Source of the DNA: Apodospora peruviana
Lineage: Eukaryota; Ascomycota; Sordariomycetes; Sordariales; Lasiosphaeriaceae
Length of the DNA stretch: 64,000 nucleotides
Assembly (NCBI GenBank): GCA_033439685.1
Contig: JAUEDM010000007.1
Location: 3,338,501-3,402,500 of the forward strand
Reading direction: 5' to 3'
Made by a program: the position numbers and the translations under genes. Shown one piece after another: positions 33,307 through 44,072 of the stretch; position 1 is the first letter of the stretch; each line of letters opens with the position of its first letter. A model generated the notes under the pieces. The model made no database searches. It saw nothing but the letters and a program-made list of their open reading frames with translations, and was not told where the DNA came from.

Positions 33307-34814
33307 TCAAATCATCCGACCAGACTTATTATCAATCTTCTTCTTGCCACCCTCCTTCTTCTTCTGCTCTATCTCATCCTCCCTCCTCTTCTCCTCTTCC
33401 ATCTCCGCTTCAATCCTCGCCAACACTTTCCTCAGCACATCGATCTTCTTCTCCTCCTTACTACCCGGCACAACCTCAAACCCTTCCTCCAACGCTCGCA
33501 GCGACCTCTTGGTATAGTCACTCGCCTTCTCCAGATTCCCGACCTGATAATACAGACGTGCCGGAATCTCGTACATGTCCGTCATGCTTGCCGTCAACCC
33601 TTCCTCGTCTATGACAGCAAATAAATTCTCGGCGTTGTCGATAGCTTTGTGGAACTCGCCCCTTTGAGCCAACCGGATAACCTTTTCTTTAAGGATCTGG
33701 ATCTCAGTGCGGCGGGCATCGGATGCCTTTCGCGCTTCTGGGGGCGCGCTGCAGAGCGAGCAAGTGCAGTTGAAGCCCCAGATGGTGTGGAGGGTCTCTT
33801 GCCGTTCTGAGTAGGGCAGGCCGGTGTCGATGTCTATCGTGATGTTAATGCCAAGGGCCAGTAAGGGAGGTGAGAAAGGGCTTACAGCTAATGGTAATCT
33901 CCTCGCCTGGCTCAATGTCCCGGGCTGCCACGATGGTCATGGCGAGCGTCTTTTCTGAGAAGTGCATCAACGCGCTGCGTTGTTTGTCTCGTCAGCTTCC
34001 CCATCTCCCACACTAGCTTCTTGACCGGTACTTACTTCGAATTGCAAGCGTGGTTGACCCTCTTTTCCACTCGTCAGAAGAACAACAAATCAACAGCATC
34101 AAGGGAAAGAAAACTCACCGCTAAATCCGGAAACAGACCCATATACGAACCCCCAGCAACTTCGACCAAGAAAGAGTTACTCAACAAAAGATCCTCCACC
34201 TCAGAAAACCCTTCCTCCTCGTTGCGACCCTTTCTCGACAGTTCATAAATTCTCTCAGGCTCAGAAAGCTGCTCGACCGCCGTGCCCAAAAGTTCCTGCA
34301 CTTCTGTCCGGAGAACATCGTCCGGATACTCGGCGACCGACAACACAAGCACGTGATCGACCAAGATCGTCTGCCCTTTTGCGATTTTCGCGGTAGCGAT
34401 GGTACCCTTTCCTTTGCCGAGGACATCTCGCACCGCGTATGGTCTTTTCGGTGACTTGTCCCGAGGAGGAGCGTGGGATAGAGTTATATGCTCCAGCAAG
34501 TTCATTGATCCGGACGCTTTCTCCGGTGTTGTGATGATGCTGATACCCTTGTCTAGACCACCAATGGCAGGGTCAGAATTGGTGAACACGCAGAACGGGC
34601 TGTCGGCTGCTTCAACGCAGCGCGGCTTATGGGTCCAGGGACTCCATGATGTTGGGTCCCGGCCGGTGTTGGTCTCATCGATGGAGACGAGTTTGGCGGC
34701 GAGTAAGGGAGATGAGGGAAGACCTCGCCCGCATAGTGGCTGTGATGCTGAAGCGAGGTATGCGAATGAGCATAGTGGTACGAGACTGGCGGTCGTGAGT
34801 TGTCTGAATGTCAT
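33307..34814 (-). CDS. SET-domain protein with N-terminal signal-like sequence and C-terminal TPR-like helices
   Basis: Model complement(join(33307..33833,33886..33974,34036..34061,34119..34814)), 445 aa, including a 26-nt microexon (34036-34061) that encodes most of the NHxC motif. The splices give FPDLARVNHACNSNALMHF and then EPGEEITISYIDTGLPYSERQ. These are the SET signatures N-H-x-C-x-x-N for AdoMet and the ISY motif, followed by the post-SET-like Cys cluster CTCSLC. The SET domain begins near YAVRDVLGKGKGTIATAKI. The C-terminus is helical (YQVGNLEKASDYTKRSLRAL) and then a Lys/Glu-rich coiled coil. Fungal SMYD-like SET proteins of this layout probably methylate lysines, but few are characterised. 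The first 25 residues are hydrophobic (LVPLCSFAYLASAS) and could be a secretion signal, odd for this family. Confidence 0.85.
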
Positions 34815-35428
34815 GGTGCCGACTCATTCATCATGTTGTTGACGATATGCAGACTTACTTGAAAAGGACAGGATGAGATAGTATTGGGAGTATGTAGACA
34901 CGGGACAGCAAATTGACACATTGCAGTTGTCGGATTGGGCCCGGGGTGGAGGACCCGGGTGGTGGTGGTGACTTTAGCCGCGATCTCTGTTTCACCGTCG
35001 TATTCTGCTTGGGCCCAGCGATGCCAAGATGTGTCGTATGAGAACCAGCTCGGCCCACGTGACATTGGGCACTGTAGCCCAGGCAGGGCGGCGACTTCCA
35101 TGCTCCCTTGATACAGGAGACGCAAACCGTAAACGGTTTGCCTAAAGAGCCTTGAGGAACGAATAGAAGTCCAAGTCACGTGAAATTTTGGCATTTTTGG
35201 GGTCCAAATTTTTGACAACTTAATGTGGGGGCTCTTTGAGGGGTAAGAGGCTTTTCTGCGCGTCCTCTAAGAGCCTTTCGTTCCTCAAGGCATTGGGCAG
35301 CTCTTGTTCCAAACGAGACACGCAAACTAACCCGATAATTGCATAACAATCACTCGACTTTTCGAGCAAAAGTATAAACAAAAGCAGCCCTCCGATTAGA
35401 CCGGACAAACGAAACAACAAAGCTAATT
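34815..35428. other. Intergenic with inverted repeats
   Basis: No gene. Contains an 18-bp near-perfect palindrome at 35122-35139 (CAAACCGT-AA-ACGGTTTG). A perfect 15-bp inverted repeat, GCCTTGAGGAACGAA at 35149-35163 and its complement at 35277-35291, lies 113 nt apart. The core TTCGTTCCTCA recurs at 42042-42052 and 42314-42324. Confidence 0.6.
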
Positions 35429-38400
35429 CTAACTACTCCACTTGGCGACGGTAGACAAACACAACAGCGTATACGGATGCTCTTCGCCAAGCACTCGCCG
35501 CCGAGCCTGGGTGCAGTCCTCCATCAGTGCCAAAGCATCTGCATGTCGACTTTGATCTTTCCAAGTGAAAGCGAGGTTATACATACTCATCAGCGTATCT
35601 GGGTGATCGGCCCCAAGCATGGTCTTGCGAGTCTCCATCACCTGCACAAACAGCTTCTCAGCCTCCTCCCACCGGCCCTGGTTCCTGTATGTCGACGCTA
35701 GGTTGGCCATGCTCGTCAGTGTATCTGGATTACGGGCCCCAAGCTTGATCTTGTAAGTCTCCATCACCTGCACAAACAGCTTCTCAGCCTCCCCCCACCG
35801 GCCTTGGTTCATGTATGTCGACGCTAGGCTGGCCATGCTCGTCAGCGTATCTGGGTGATCGGCCCCAAGCTTGGTCTTGCGAGTCTCCATCACCTGCACA
35901 AACAGCTTCTCAGCCTCCCCCCACCGGCCCTGGTTCCTGTATGTCGACGCTAGGTTGGCCATGCTCGTCAGCGTATCTGGGTGATCGGCCCCAAGCTTGG
36001 TCTTGCGAGTCTCCATCACCTGCACAAACAGCTTCTCAGCCTCCCCCCACCGGCCCTGGTTCCTGTATGTCGACGCTAGGTTGGCCATGCTCGTCAGTGT
36101 ATATGAGTGATCGTCCCCAAGCTTGGTCTTGCGAGTCTCCATCACCTGCACCTCCAGCTTCTCAGCCTCCTCCCACCGGCCTTGGTTCATGTATGTCGAC
36201 GCTAGGCTGGCCATGCTCGTCAGCGTATCTGGGTGATCGGCCCCAAGCTTGGTCTTGCGAGTCTCCATCACCTGCACCTCCAGCTTCTCAGCCTCCTCCC
36301 ACCGGCCCTGGTTCCTGTATGTCAACGCTAAGTTGTCCATGCTCGTCAGCGTATCGGCATGGTCGTTACAAAGTCCAGCTTGGTTGAGTCGATAATCGAT
36401 GTAGTTAGGGCAGTTGGGAAAGGTGCAATAGCCATGATGCACGCAGAGAGTAATTTTACCATCGTAGGCGTGCTCCTCGCAGCCAGGGGCATCGCATCCA
36501 GGAAACTGACATTCCTCTGATAAATGATCATTGCAGAAGCGGAATTGATTCTTGCAGCCAGCAGAGTTGCAGCGGTCTATTGGATGTTAGCACCGTGTCT
36601 TGCGGGATAGAACCAAGGGCAGGAGGGCATACGGGTTGGGCAAAACCAAGGAATCGTATCGTCGGGATAGAATCCTCCTTTATGACATGACGTAAACCCA
36701 CAAATTGAGTCTATGTATCAGCTGTTAGCTTTGGAGGTATCTAGCGGCGTAGAGAGAGCAACTATACCATGATGTTGAATACTGCCACCTACGCTGGCAG
36801 CACTGTCCGTAAATAGGAGTTTCCCTGCCGTCCATTCGTGTCTGAATCCTCCACTGGACTGGTTCGGCTTGCTTGAGCCGACTTTATCTGCATCATCGGC
36901 ACCAGAGTCGCAGGCAGACCGGGGCAAAGAGAAAAGGGAGATTCGCTCCAAGTGTCTTGCGATGTGCGTATTGAGCTCCTGGGTATTGGTGTAGGTAGCA
37001 AGACAGATCGGGCAGCATCTGGTGACGGCAGCTGAGACCGATTTACTGGCACAGGCCAGTAACGCTGTTCTGAAATCATTGCTCTGATTTCCATGTTCGG
37101 CTTCCAGATGTGATTGGAAGTCGTCCTTGCATGGGAATATGTTGGTGGGGTGCTCAGGGCAGCGCATGAATAAGCGGTGCGTTGACTCTTCATGATTGAT
37201 CCAGCTTTCGATGCTGTCATACAACTGATCTGATGTTCGGCAGCTCTCGTAAGTGCACATATAAGGCCGTAGATCATGGATCAGATGGGCTCTAATCCAT
37301 CCCATAATGGCGTTAGCAATGCCCTTCAAAGCAAGTTTGGCCATGCCTCATAAGGATTTTCCTTACCTCCATGCCCTGTCAGAGAGTAACCTGCTTGAGC
37401 ATAATGTGGAGCAATATGGACACTCAAAGAACTTGCCGTCCGACAGATGAGTAGGCGGTGCGGGGAATCCGAGCTCCTCTTTGCCTGGCTGCCATGCCGA
37501 TGCGGTATATTCGGAAACCGAGGCAACTGTCGCTTGGTCATTCCATTTCGCGACTCGGAGGGTGTCCAGCCGGCTCGCGGTTGTGACTGATTGAGACACA
37601 GCATTGAATGGTAGCTGCGTCCCTGTTTCTGCCATTTCGATGGGGGCATGTACGTCCTGGTTCCTTTGGGTCTTGAGCTGATCGATTGCCGCTGTGGAAT
37701 GATGAACCAACTTGCTTCGGTGGTTCTTCCAATATGCAAATTGCTGCCTCCGACGGACATTCGCGCTCGCCATCCGGTGGACCAGAAACGACTCGGTGCC
37801 CTTGGAGCATTCCTGTTTGTACTGCGAAAGCACCGTTCGGATGGGCTCCCACACCAGGTCCACACCCACACCCTCATCCAATGGTAAAGGCTCTGCTTCT
37901 GCGTTGTCTGCCCGGGCTCTGGATTTCTGGAATTCTAGGAACAGAGAGCTAACGTAGTCATAATCGAGTTTCTTAAAGGCATCAAGAAGGTCCACGCCGC
38001 TTTCTTGGTCAATCAAGCGATAGTGGAGCACCTTTTGTGACGCCGCTCTGGATAAGGGGTTGCGGATCCAGACAGCGAGCTTGAACAGTCGATCGATGGG
38101 ATCCTTGACACCTTCCAGAAGCAAGTCGGTGTCTGAGCCGCCCTGCGTGTCAAAATCTTCGCCGTCACCAGCCTTATCCGCTGGCAATACTTCCTCCACT
38201 GAGTCAACTTCCTGGGAGGGATAAGAAGAGTTGCCAAAATAATCGAGAACTGATGTTAGGTCAGCATTGCAGCAGGAGCAATCTCACAGAGGAGACAACC
38301 TTCAGTAAGAGCGTCTTCCAGGCTAGAAATCAGCCTTTGGGCAGCAGATCGAATATTTTCGGCATCTCTGACACGGTAGTCTAACGACGCATGTCCTGAG

Positions 38401-38579
38401 ACGAAGAGGCCGAGATTGACTGCCCAAAGAAGGAAGCGGTCCGCCTCAAAAGACAGCTTCAGTGCCAACGTATGAAAATTTTCGGAAAATTTTCTTGAGT
38501 CAACAGCTTTGACCTTCTCAAATTCGGCAGCGACGCGAATACCGGCATCGGCAAGTGCATCCATGGCTCGTGAGGTCAT
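35429..38579 (-). CDS. C2H2 zinc-finger / Cys-rich / TPR (kinesin-light-chain-type) protein
   Basis: Model complement(join(35429..36576,36633..36710,36768..37291,37367..38249,38300..38579)), 970 aa; all four introns keep phase and several carry CTAAC. Order: a helical N-terminal domain (FEADRFLLWAVNLGLFVSGH, SLDYRVRDAENI) shared with fungal STAND-associated proteins. A zinc-finger block at about residues 365-520 follows (FFECPYC, HDLRPYMCTYESC, CCPICLATY, HTQ-like HIARHLERISLFSLPR). A Cys/His-rich stretch across the last splices is next (CGFTSCHKGGF, FCPT, CNSAGCKNQFRFC, CQFPGCDAPGCEEH, CTFPNCPNY), and then seven 42-residue TPRs (about 663-956). No NTPase domain. The first six TPRs are nearly identical. 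Probably an intracellular scaffold or sensor in non-self recognition; the function is inferred. Divergent with the DUF7580 gene. Confidence 0.85.
35474..36355 (-). repeat. 126-bp tandem repeats encoding TPRs
   Basis: Seven head-to-tail 126-bp units encode 42-residue TPRs. Units 1-6 (36355 down to 35600) are almost identical at DNA level, differing mainly at a few codons (EKLE/EKLF, STYM/STYR, GADHP/GDDHS/GARNP); unit 7 has diverged. Nearly identical repeats indicate recent expansion or gene conversion. Confidence 0.92.
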
Positions 38580-38796
38580 CTGCTCAAGGTTGATACGGAC
38601 TGCGAGGAAGTCGCGCTCAGCGCTTCAGACAGGAGGCCTCCATTCAGAGTTACACAAAAAATCTCGTGACACCTTTCCCCGCTTCAAAGCTCGGAGAACT
38701 CTGAATGACCGAAATCGTCAACTGTTTTTCGACTCTTCATTGGGCTTCCATCGTCCATTTCAGCTTCCCATAACGGCAATCAGCCCTATAGATACC
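38580..38796. promoter_or_regulatory. Short bidirectional promoter
   Basis: Only 217 bp separate the start codons of the divergent C2H2/TPR gene and the DUF7580 gene, so they must share regulatory DNA and are probably co-expressed. No specific factor site is claimed. Confidence 0.6.
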
Positions 38797-40541
38797 ATGA
38801 CTGGATTTGAGATTGCCGGTGTTGTCCTTGGGGCACTCCCGATTCTTTTTTCCGCAGTTGACTGGTCGAAAAGGGGAATTGGCAAGGGCGCCATCTTCTT
38901 CAGGAAGCGACGATCTGTTGAGAAGCTGGCTCTTGCTCTTCTTTCTCAACGACAACACCTTACCGAAATTATCAGGTCCATCCTTGCTGGAAGCGGATGT
39001 GAAGATTTGTCCCGGCTAGAGGATGACCCAGTCGAATATTTGATGGATGAGGCCATCCAAGAACAGGTGCTGGACTACCTGGGAGAAGAAACATTTGCTG
39101 CGCTTCAAGGGCAGTTGGACCATTGCCACGAGACCATTAAGCTTCTCGCCATCAAGGTCGCGGGGCTTGTGCCGAGCATTCAGGTGAGCCCCAAAAAGCC
39201 TGCTGTGGCGCAACCAAAGGCTAATCCGTACCCATTCAGGGCCCCAGTGATGATTTGATGCGCATCATCAGGGAAAACAGAGACGCAAAAAGTAAGCAGT
39301 TGGATTTCCTGCCCCGGGTCAAGCTCATGCTTGCCGCCGAGGGCTTCAAAGAAATCACAACCGACTTGGACGACACCACCAATTCTCTTTTCCGTCTGAC
39401 CAGACTGGTATTGTCAAACCGAAAAGGTACTGGGCTTCGAATCTCTCGGGGAGCCCGAAGCATTGCCAAAACCCTCCACCGAGCTCATGAGTCGGCGTCA
39501 AATCTTTACGTCGCCATATCTAATGCTTGGAAGGGTGACTGCCACAAGGGACACAAAGCCGGGCTGTTCCTGGAGGACCGTATCTCAATCGGTACGCCGG
39601 CCTCCTTGTCGTTCCCTCTTGCCTTCGAAGCCATGATCTCCGAGCAGAAGACTGTCTGGCATGAAGCTGTCGTTCGCGTGTTGCACGACGATGAACACGA
39701 CAACGACCCGACACAGCCAATCACAATCTGCCAACCACACACGCCATCTCAACGCGTCACAGTCATCATCACCAACGCCGAGCCTCGGCTTGCGAGACCT
39801 CAAATCGACCCGGTGGAGAATATTTGCACCGCTATCAATCCGATATGCCACAAAGACTTCGTTCTCACCAGGCAATGCAAGATCGGGCTGATAGCTCCAG
39901 GCAACCCAACACTGGCCACCTCAGACGCACCAGCAATGACCCCCTTAAAAGATCTCTTGCACAGCCGCAGTTCAGCCGCACAACGAGCTCCAGTCTCCCT
40001 ACGTTCCCGAATGCTTCTCGCTCTTAACCTCGCGTCTAACCTTCTACAGCTGTTCCGGACAAACTGGCTTCCTAACGCTTGTTGGTCTTACGAGCATATA
40101 TTTTTCCCCGCTGGAACCGAGGTAGCACCGCAACCCCGGGCGGGGAAACCCAAGATAGATCTCGACCGACCATTTGTGTCCACATCTTTTGCCAAAGACG
40201 CCACCCACTTGCAGGGTCGACAACTGGCAGAGCCCAAGGTAGCTCTCCTCGGTTTGGGCATTCTCCTTCTCGAGATCTGGCACGAAGAGACATTGGAGGC
40301 GCACTTCTCATTGGAGAAGCGACCTACCGAGTTTTACGAACGTCTCGTGCTTGCCCTCAACTGGCTGGATGAGATGACCAACCCACCTCCTGAGCTGTAC
40401 GATAGAGCCGCTTCTCACTGCATCAAGGGAATGGTTGGCGGTGAGGTGCGACTTGGGCAATGGGACGACGGCGAGGTGTGGAACGCTATTTGCGGCGACA
40501 TCATTGAGCCGCTGCTCAAGAACTGTAAGATGTGGCGGTGA
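38797..40541 (+). CDS. DUF7580-type protein, HeLo-like N-terminus and pseudokinase-like C-terminus
   Basis: Model join(38797..39183,39240..40541), 562 aa; 56-nt intron (donor GTGAGC, acceptor TTCAG), phase 0, giving SIQGPSDDLMR. It starts MTGFEIAGVVLGALPILFSAV, a hydrophobic helix typical of the fungal HeLo-like/prion-inhibition group, followed by a helical region to about residue 215. The C-terminal third (RMLLALNLASNLLQLFRTNW, YEHIFFP, DRPFVSTSF, LLGLGILLLEIWHEE, HCIKGMVG) resembles the C-lobe of a protein kinase without catalytic residues, as I recall for DUF7580. Such proteins sit beside NLR/HET genes and are suspected of a role in incompatibility; no biochemical role is established. It shares a 217-bp promoter with the C2H2/TPR gene. 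Confidence 0.8.
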
Positions 40542-41164
40542 CCTAGGGTGAGAAATGGTGATGGAGATGGACAGACGGCACGCTGTCGGGGATAACCACC
40601 AAACCAAGAAGGAATGGCGCAGTTGGATTGATATTTGGACAAGATTGAGCGATACTTTACCAACACAATATCCTCCCATGTTTTGTGAGTTTTACACACT
40701 CCCACTTTGAGCACGCTGTCCCCATCAGCACCCAACCTGAAGACTCAAGACCGAAGTCGACCACGATGAAGTATCGGGATGGGCAGAGAGTTAACGATAT
40801 AACTGGATCTTGGGTTCCAAATTAACATACACGAAGGGGATGAGATTCGGACCGCCGACACCGAGATAAACGACAGCGATTCGGAATGGGTAGACTATCT
40901 GGTATTTAGGTATGGCTCGCTTTCTGTCGTTCGCTGGTGGATGTGTCTTTAGCCGAGTTGGACGGCCGGATATATGGTGCCGGCATGCGCTTGAGCGTGC
41001 TTGAGATAGTAATATTCATCTTTAAAGGCTTCATAGTCCTGATATTGTAGTTCAGCACTGAAATGAAAGCCGTGCCCGCACTCTTGTCTTTTTGATCTCC
41101 AGCTAAACCAGGGACGGGCAACGATACACAAAATTCTTCTGAAGGGTTTCATTCCGCTGCTTTC
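40542..41164. other. Intergenic, low-confidence frames only
   Basis: A minus frame of 126 codons at 40949-41329 (containing RPWFSWRSKRQECGHGFHF) has a protein-like look but no family or intron support, and it lies antisense to the NB-ARC relic. Not called as a gene. Confidence 0.4.
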
Positions 41165-41489
41165 TTGGCGCTTAGGTGGGAGTTGGACGATAGTAGTAGT
41201 GGTACAGAAGATGATACAGGTGATAGCGCAAACGACGACATAAACGGCGGATTTGAAGATGATGTGGCAGTGCTCATGGACTACTGTCTGATTACTAAAA
41301 CCGAAGTTGGGGACGAATTCGAGATGCACGGACTTAGTACAGCTGTCGACAAGGTGGTTGGAAGCTTCTGAGCAGCAAGAGACGTTCCAGCAACACTATA
41401 TAAACGAAGGGCAGCATTATTCCCAAAGGGAACTACAAAAGCCGGGCGACCTGTTGGATGTCACGGGACTAGACCGTGACAGCCGTTGA
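41165..41489 (+). pseudogene. Relic of an NB-ARC/TPR NLR protein
   Basis: The plus strand reads DDVAVLMDYCLITKTEVGDEFEMHGL and then, one base later in another frame, VQLSTRWLEASEQQETFQQHY. Together these match the post-NB-ARC arm of fungal NLRs (YSLI...FEMHRLVQLATRxWLE...E). A single-base shift at about 41337 splits the motif. Neither the NTPase core upstream nor the TPRs downstream is present. It is an orphan fragment, 600 bp from the DUF7580 gene. Confidence 0.6.
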
Positions 41490-41672
41490 CAGCTGCCAGG
41501 TGCTCTGGCAGGCTGGTGGTGGCCTGGACGGCACCACAGGAACTTGATGGGGTACTAGCGCTGTGCACGGACCAACCAGTCCCTATTTGAGGGCGACTTG
41601 CGAGCCAGGGTCCTTGGGTTGGTCGTGCAACCACAAATATAGTAGAGCCACTACAAGGTTGAGCCGTGATAA

Positions 41673-41970
41673 TTTCTGACGAGTAAAAGGGTTGGGCGGG
41701 TTAGGTTGGCAGTGGAGGGGTGCTCACAGTCACCTGGTGATATTTGATCTTAATTTCTGAACGAGCAGAAAGGGTTGGGCGGGTTAGGTTAGCAAGCTCT
41801 GACGAGAAGGAAAAGGGTTGGGCCGGATTGGGTTGGCGGTACAGTCAGGTGATCTCATTTCTCATGATTTTGGAGGGTTTGGGAGACGGGGTGGTCATGT
41901 GATCTCATTTCTGATGATTTTGAAGGGTTTGGGAGACGGGGTGGCCATGTGATCTTATTTTCTGATTAGT
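41673..41970 (+). repeat. G-rich dispersed and tandem repeats
   Basis: Three copies of a unit beginning TTCTGACGAG and containing GGGTTGGGCGGGTTAGGTT (41673-41710, 41754-41792, 41798-41838) are followed by a 50-bp tandem repeat (41846-41895, 41896-41945, partial to 41970) containing GTGATCTCATTTCTGATGAT and GGGTTTGGGAGACGGGGTGG. The next block (42011-42052) duplicates CCAAGAACCTTTCGTTC. Confidence 0.85.
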
Positions 41971-42484
41971 AGGTGTGGGGCGGTTGGTGTTGGGGGAGCG
42001 GGGGGCGGGGCCAAGAACCTTTCGTTCAGGGCCAAGAACCTTTCGTTCCTCAAAGGCACATAATAACTCCACATGTTTCTTCCCCCCCTTTTTAAGTTTC
42101 TTTTGCTTCTTTTCCTCTCTCTTTTTGATTCTTTCTTTCTTTCCTTTTTTCTCTTTTTGAATCGCTTCTTTGCATTAGAACCTAATATCCAATGCTGCAG
42201 ACCCGTGGGTAGTTAGAGTTCTTCTTATGGTAGGCTGGGGGAGTTTATCGACGGCAGCGGACGGTGAAAGACTGGGCCCCAGTCAAGATTGCGAGTTCAA
42301 GTACCTTGTAACCTTCGTTCCTCATCATAGTTAATACGAATTGGGCGCTGTATGCGGCGTACTCCAGGTGATTGTGAGTGTTGAAAAGGACGATGTAGAC
42401 TGGATTAGAAGAGTAAAATACAGCTGACGAAAAGAAACTATAGCTTTGTTGGCCCCTGTAGGGCCACTACCAGGGACCGCTGCC

Positions 42485-43984
42485 TTACTTTAATAGTCTA
42501 ACAAATCTACAGTGTTTGCAGATAAGGGAGCCGCTGCGGAATACGACCACGTCAGTATTAGAATCGAGGAATTTATCGCAGTCTTTACATCGATAACAGT
42601 AATAGTGTCATCGGTTTCCATCTACAATCATCAGTTAGCTTAGATATAGTTGGGTACCTATAGAGCTCAAGTGTTGCAGGTATAGGATAGTATGACTAAC
42701 CAATCTTGAAGGCTTTGCCCTCGATTATCTATTCAAAGTTGAAGTAATGGATACGAGGATGGTACGCCAGGTGCATCAAAACCGCCACTTACCCTGCCAC
42801 AGGCACTGCATTGAGATTCCTCGTCATCTGATGATTCATCAAGCAGCGGACGTGGTGTCAAAGAATCATTCTCAGTCTCGCCCGACACCACCGATTGAAA
42901 GGTAGCTTGGTCGTTGGTGGGTGTTGCGCTGCCTTCTGGGGATATTGGTGATTTTGGCGAGATGTTGACATGGCTGTTGTTGACCACCATCTCTATGGGG
43001 CCCTCCAGCTCCAGAATTTATATCCTCAGGTTGGATGTGGTAATACCCTCCATTCGTCACGTCAAGCGGCGTTAACGGCATAGCGATGACTGACAATACG
43101 GAGATGTCGGACAGGCTGTAACCTGCAAACACCGTCCAAGCATGTGACCGATAGGAGGTGCTGGCAAAGAACAATCACATTCAGATTGGTTCGCATTGTA
43201 ACGGTATGGTCGCGATTGCTCGAGGACGTCTCACAGGCAAACCTAATGATCCCACCCCCGAAGTTGTTGATATGCGTGGTTCGTACCGAGTGAGTGCGGC
43301 CGATTGCTGTGATGGTTAAGGTATCGTCGTCCTCCCGATGTCGAATAGTAGCGCTTTCATCTTCTGGATGCCGAGAGGATATGCTCAGGGCGGCAAACGA
43401 ATCCTTGGACTTGACGAGCTTTTGCCTCAATTTCCGTATTTTCTGCAAGTATATTGTTGACTAGGTTCTCCAGTCTCTCTTGGCTCTCGTAGGCCTCCGT
43501 ATTCGAGTTACTGCAAGTTTAGTCAGATACAACTTAAGTGAAAATTAAGTATCTCCAAGACTCACCACTTCAAAATACTCAGCATGAGGATCAAGGATTG
43601 TTGATAGCGTCCGATTCTTGACACATGTTCGTCCATCTGCTTGGAGAACCTAGCCCACGAGATGACTACCCAACCCTTTGCCGCAGAACGGGCCAGACGC
43701 TAAAGCAGAGTCTCAAAATCCGAAAATGACATCATGGCATCGGCGAGGGTGACTCGGAGTTCATCAACTTGGATCAAGCTTCGACGCGAATCCGATGCAT
43801 CAAGGCGTTGAAGGAGCCGATACATCGAGCGCAGGGCAATTTCGGTGTGCCGAACATCCTTTTGTGCATCTCTGATGATAGTCGGCGCGTTTCCAACAGC
43901 TAACAGCCCCTCCAGTAAGCTATAGGCCTTGCCTGCTGCCGTGAGGAGGCCGACAACGGCCGCCGTGATACTCGGTGGCTCCAT
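42485..43984 (-). pseudogene. Pseudogene of a LIM-domain protein with fungal STAND-type N-terminus
   Basis: From ATG 43984 the frame reads MEPPSITAAVVGLLTAAGKA and continues to SFSDFETLL, where an in-frame TAG interrupts. The same frame resumes with MDEHVSRIGRYQQSLILMLS and, across a good intron, FVCRPEHILSASRR. The frame then shifts (PEDESATIRHREDDD, later SHAWTVFAGYSLSDISVLSV). The 3' part gives CSACGR, an intron, EGKAFKI, another intron, then DGNR-stop-HYYCYRCKDC and LICKHC. These are the zinc ligands of a LIM domain, with TGA where a Trp codon is expected. At least two nonsense codons and two or more frame changes make it non-functional. The first nonsense (CAG to TAG) is a C-to-T change in a CpA context, compatible with RIP. 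Confidence 0.75.
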
Positions 43985-44028
43985 GGGTAGAACGGCGTTT
44001 TTCAAATTGCTGACTGAAGGTCGACCGG

Positions 44029-44036
44029 GTTGTTGC

Positions 44037-44072
<36 letters not shown>
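44029..44072 (+). repeat. (GTT)n microsatellite
   Basis: About 14 GTT triplets, one with a C interruption, just upstream of the LIM pseudogene start. Confidence 0.95.

Noticed and set aside
35815..36387. Repetitive plus-strand protein frame of 190 codons
   Set aside because: Antisense of the TPR repeats; the repetition comes from the 126-bp units.
41673..41840. Interstitial telomere repeat
   Set aside because: Units contain GGGTTAGG only once each and are spaced by unrelated sequence; not a TTAGGG array.
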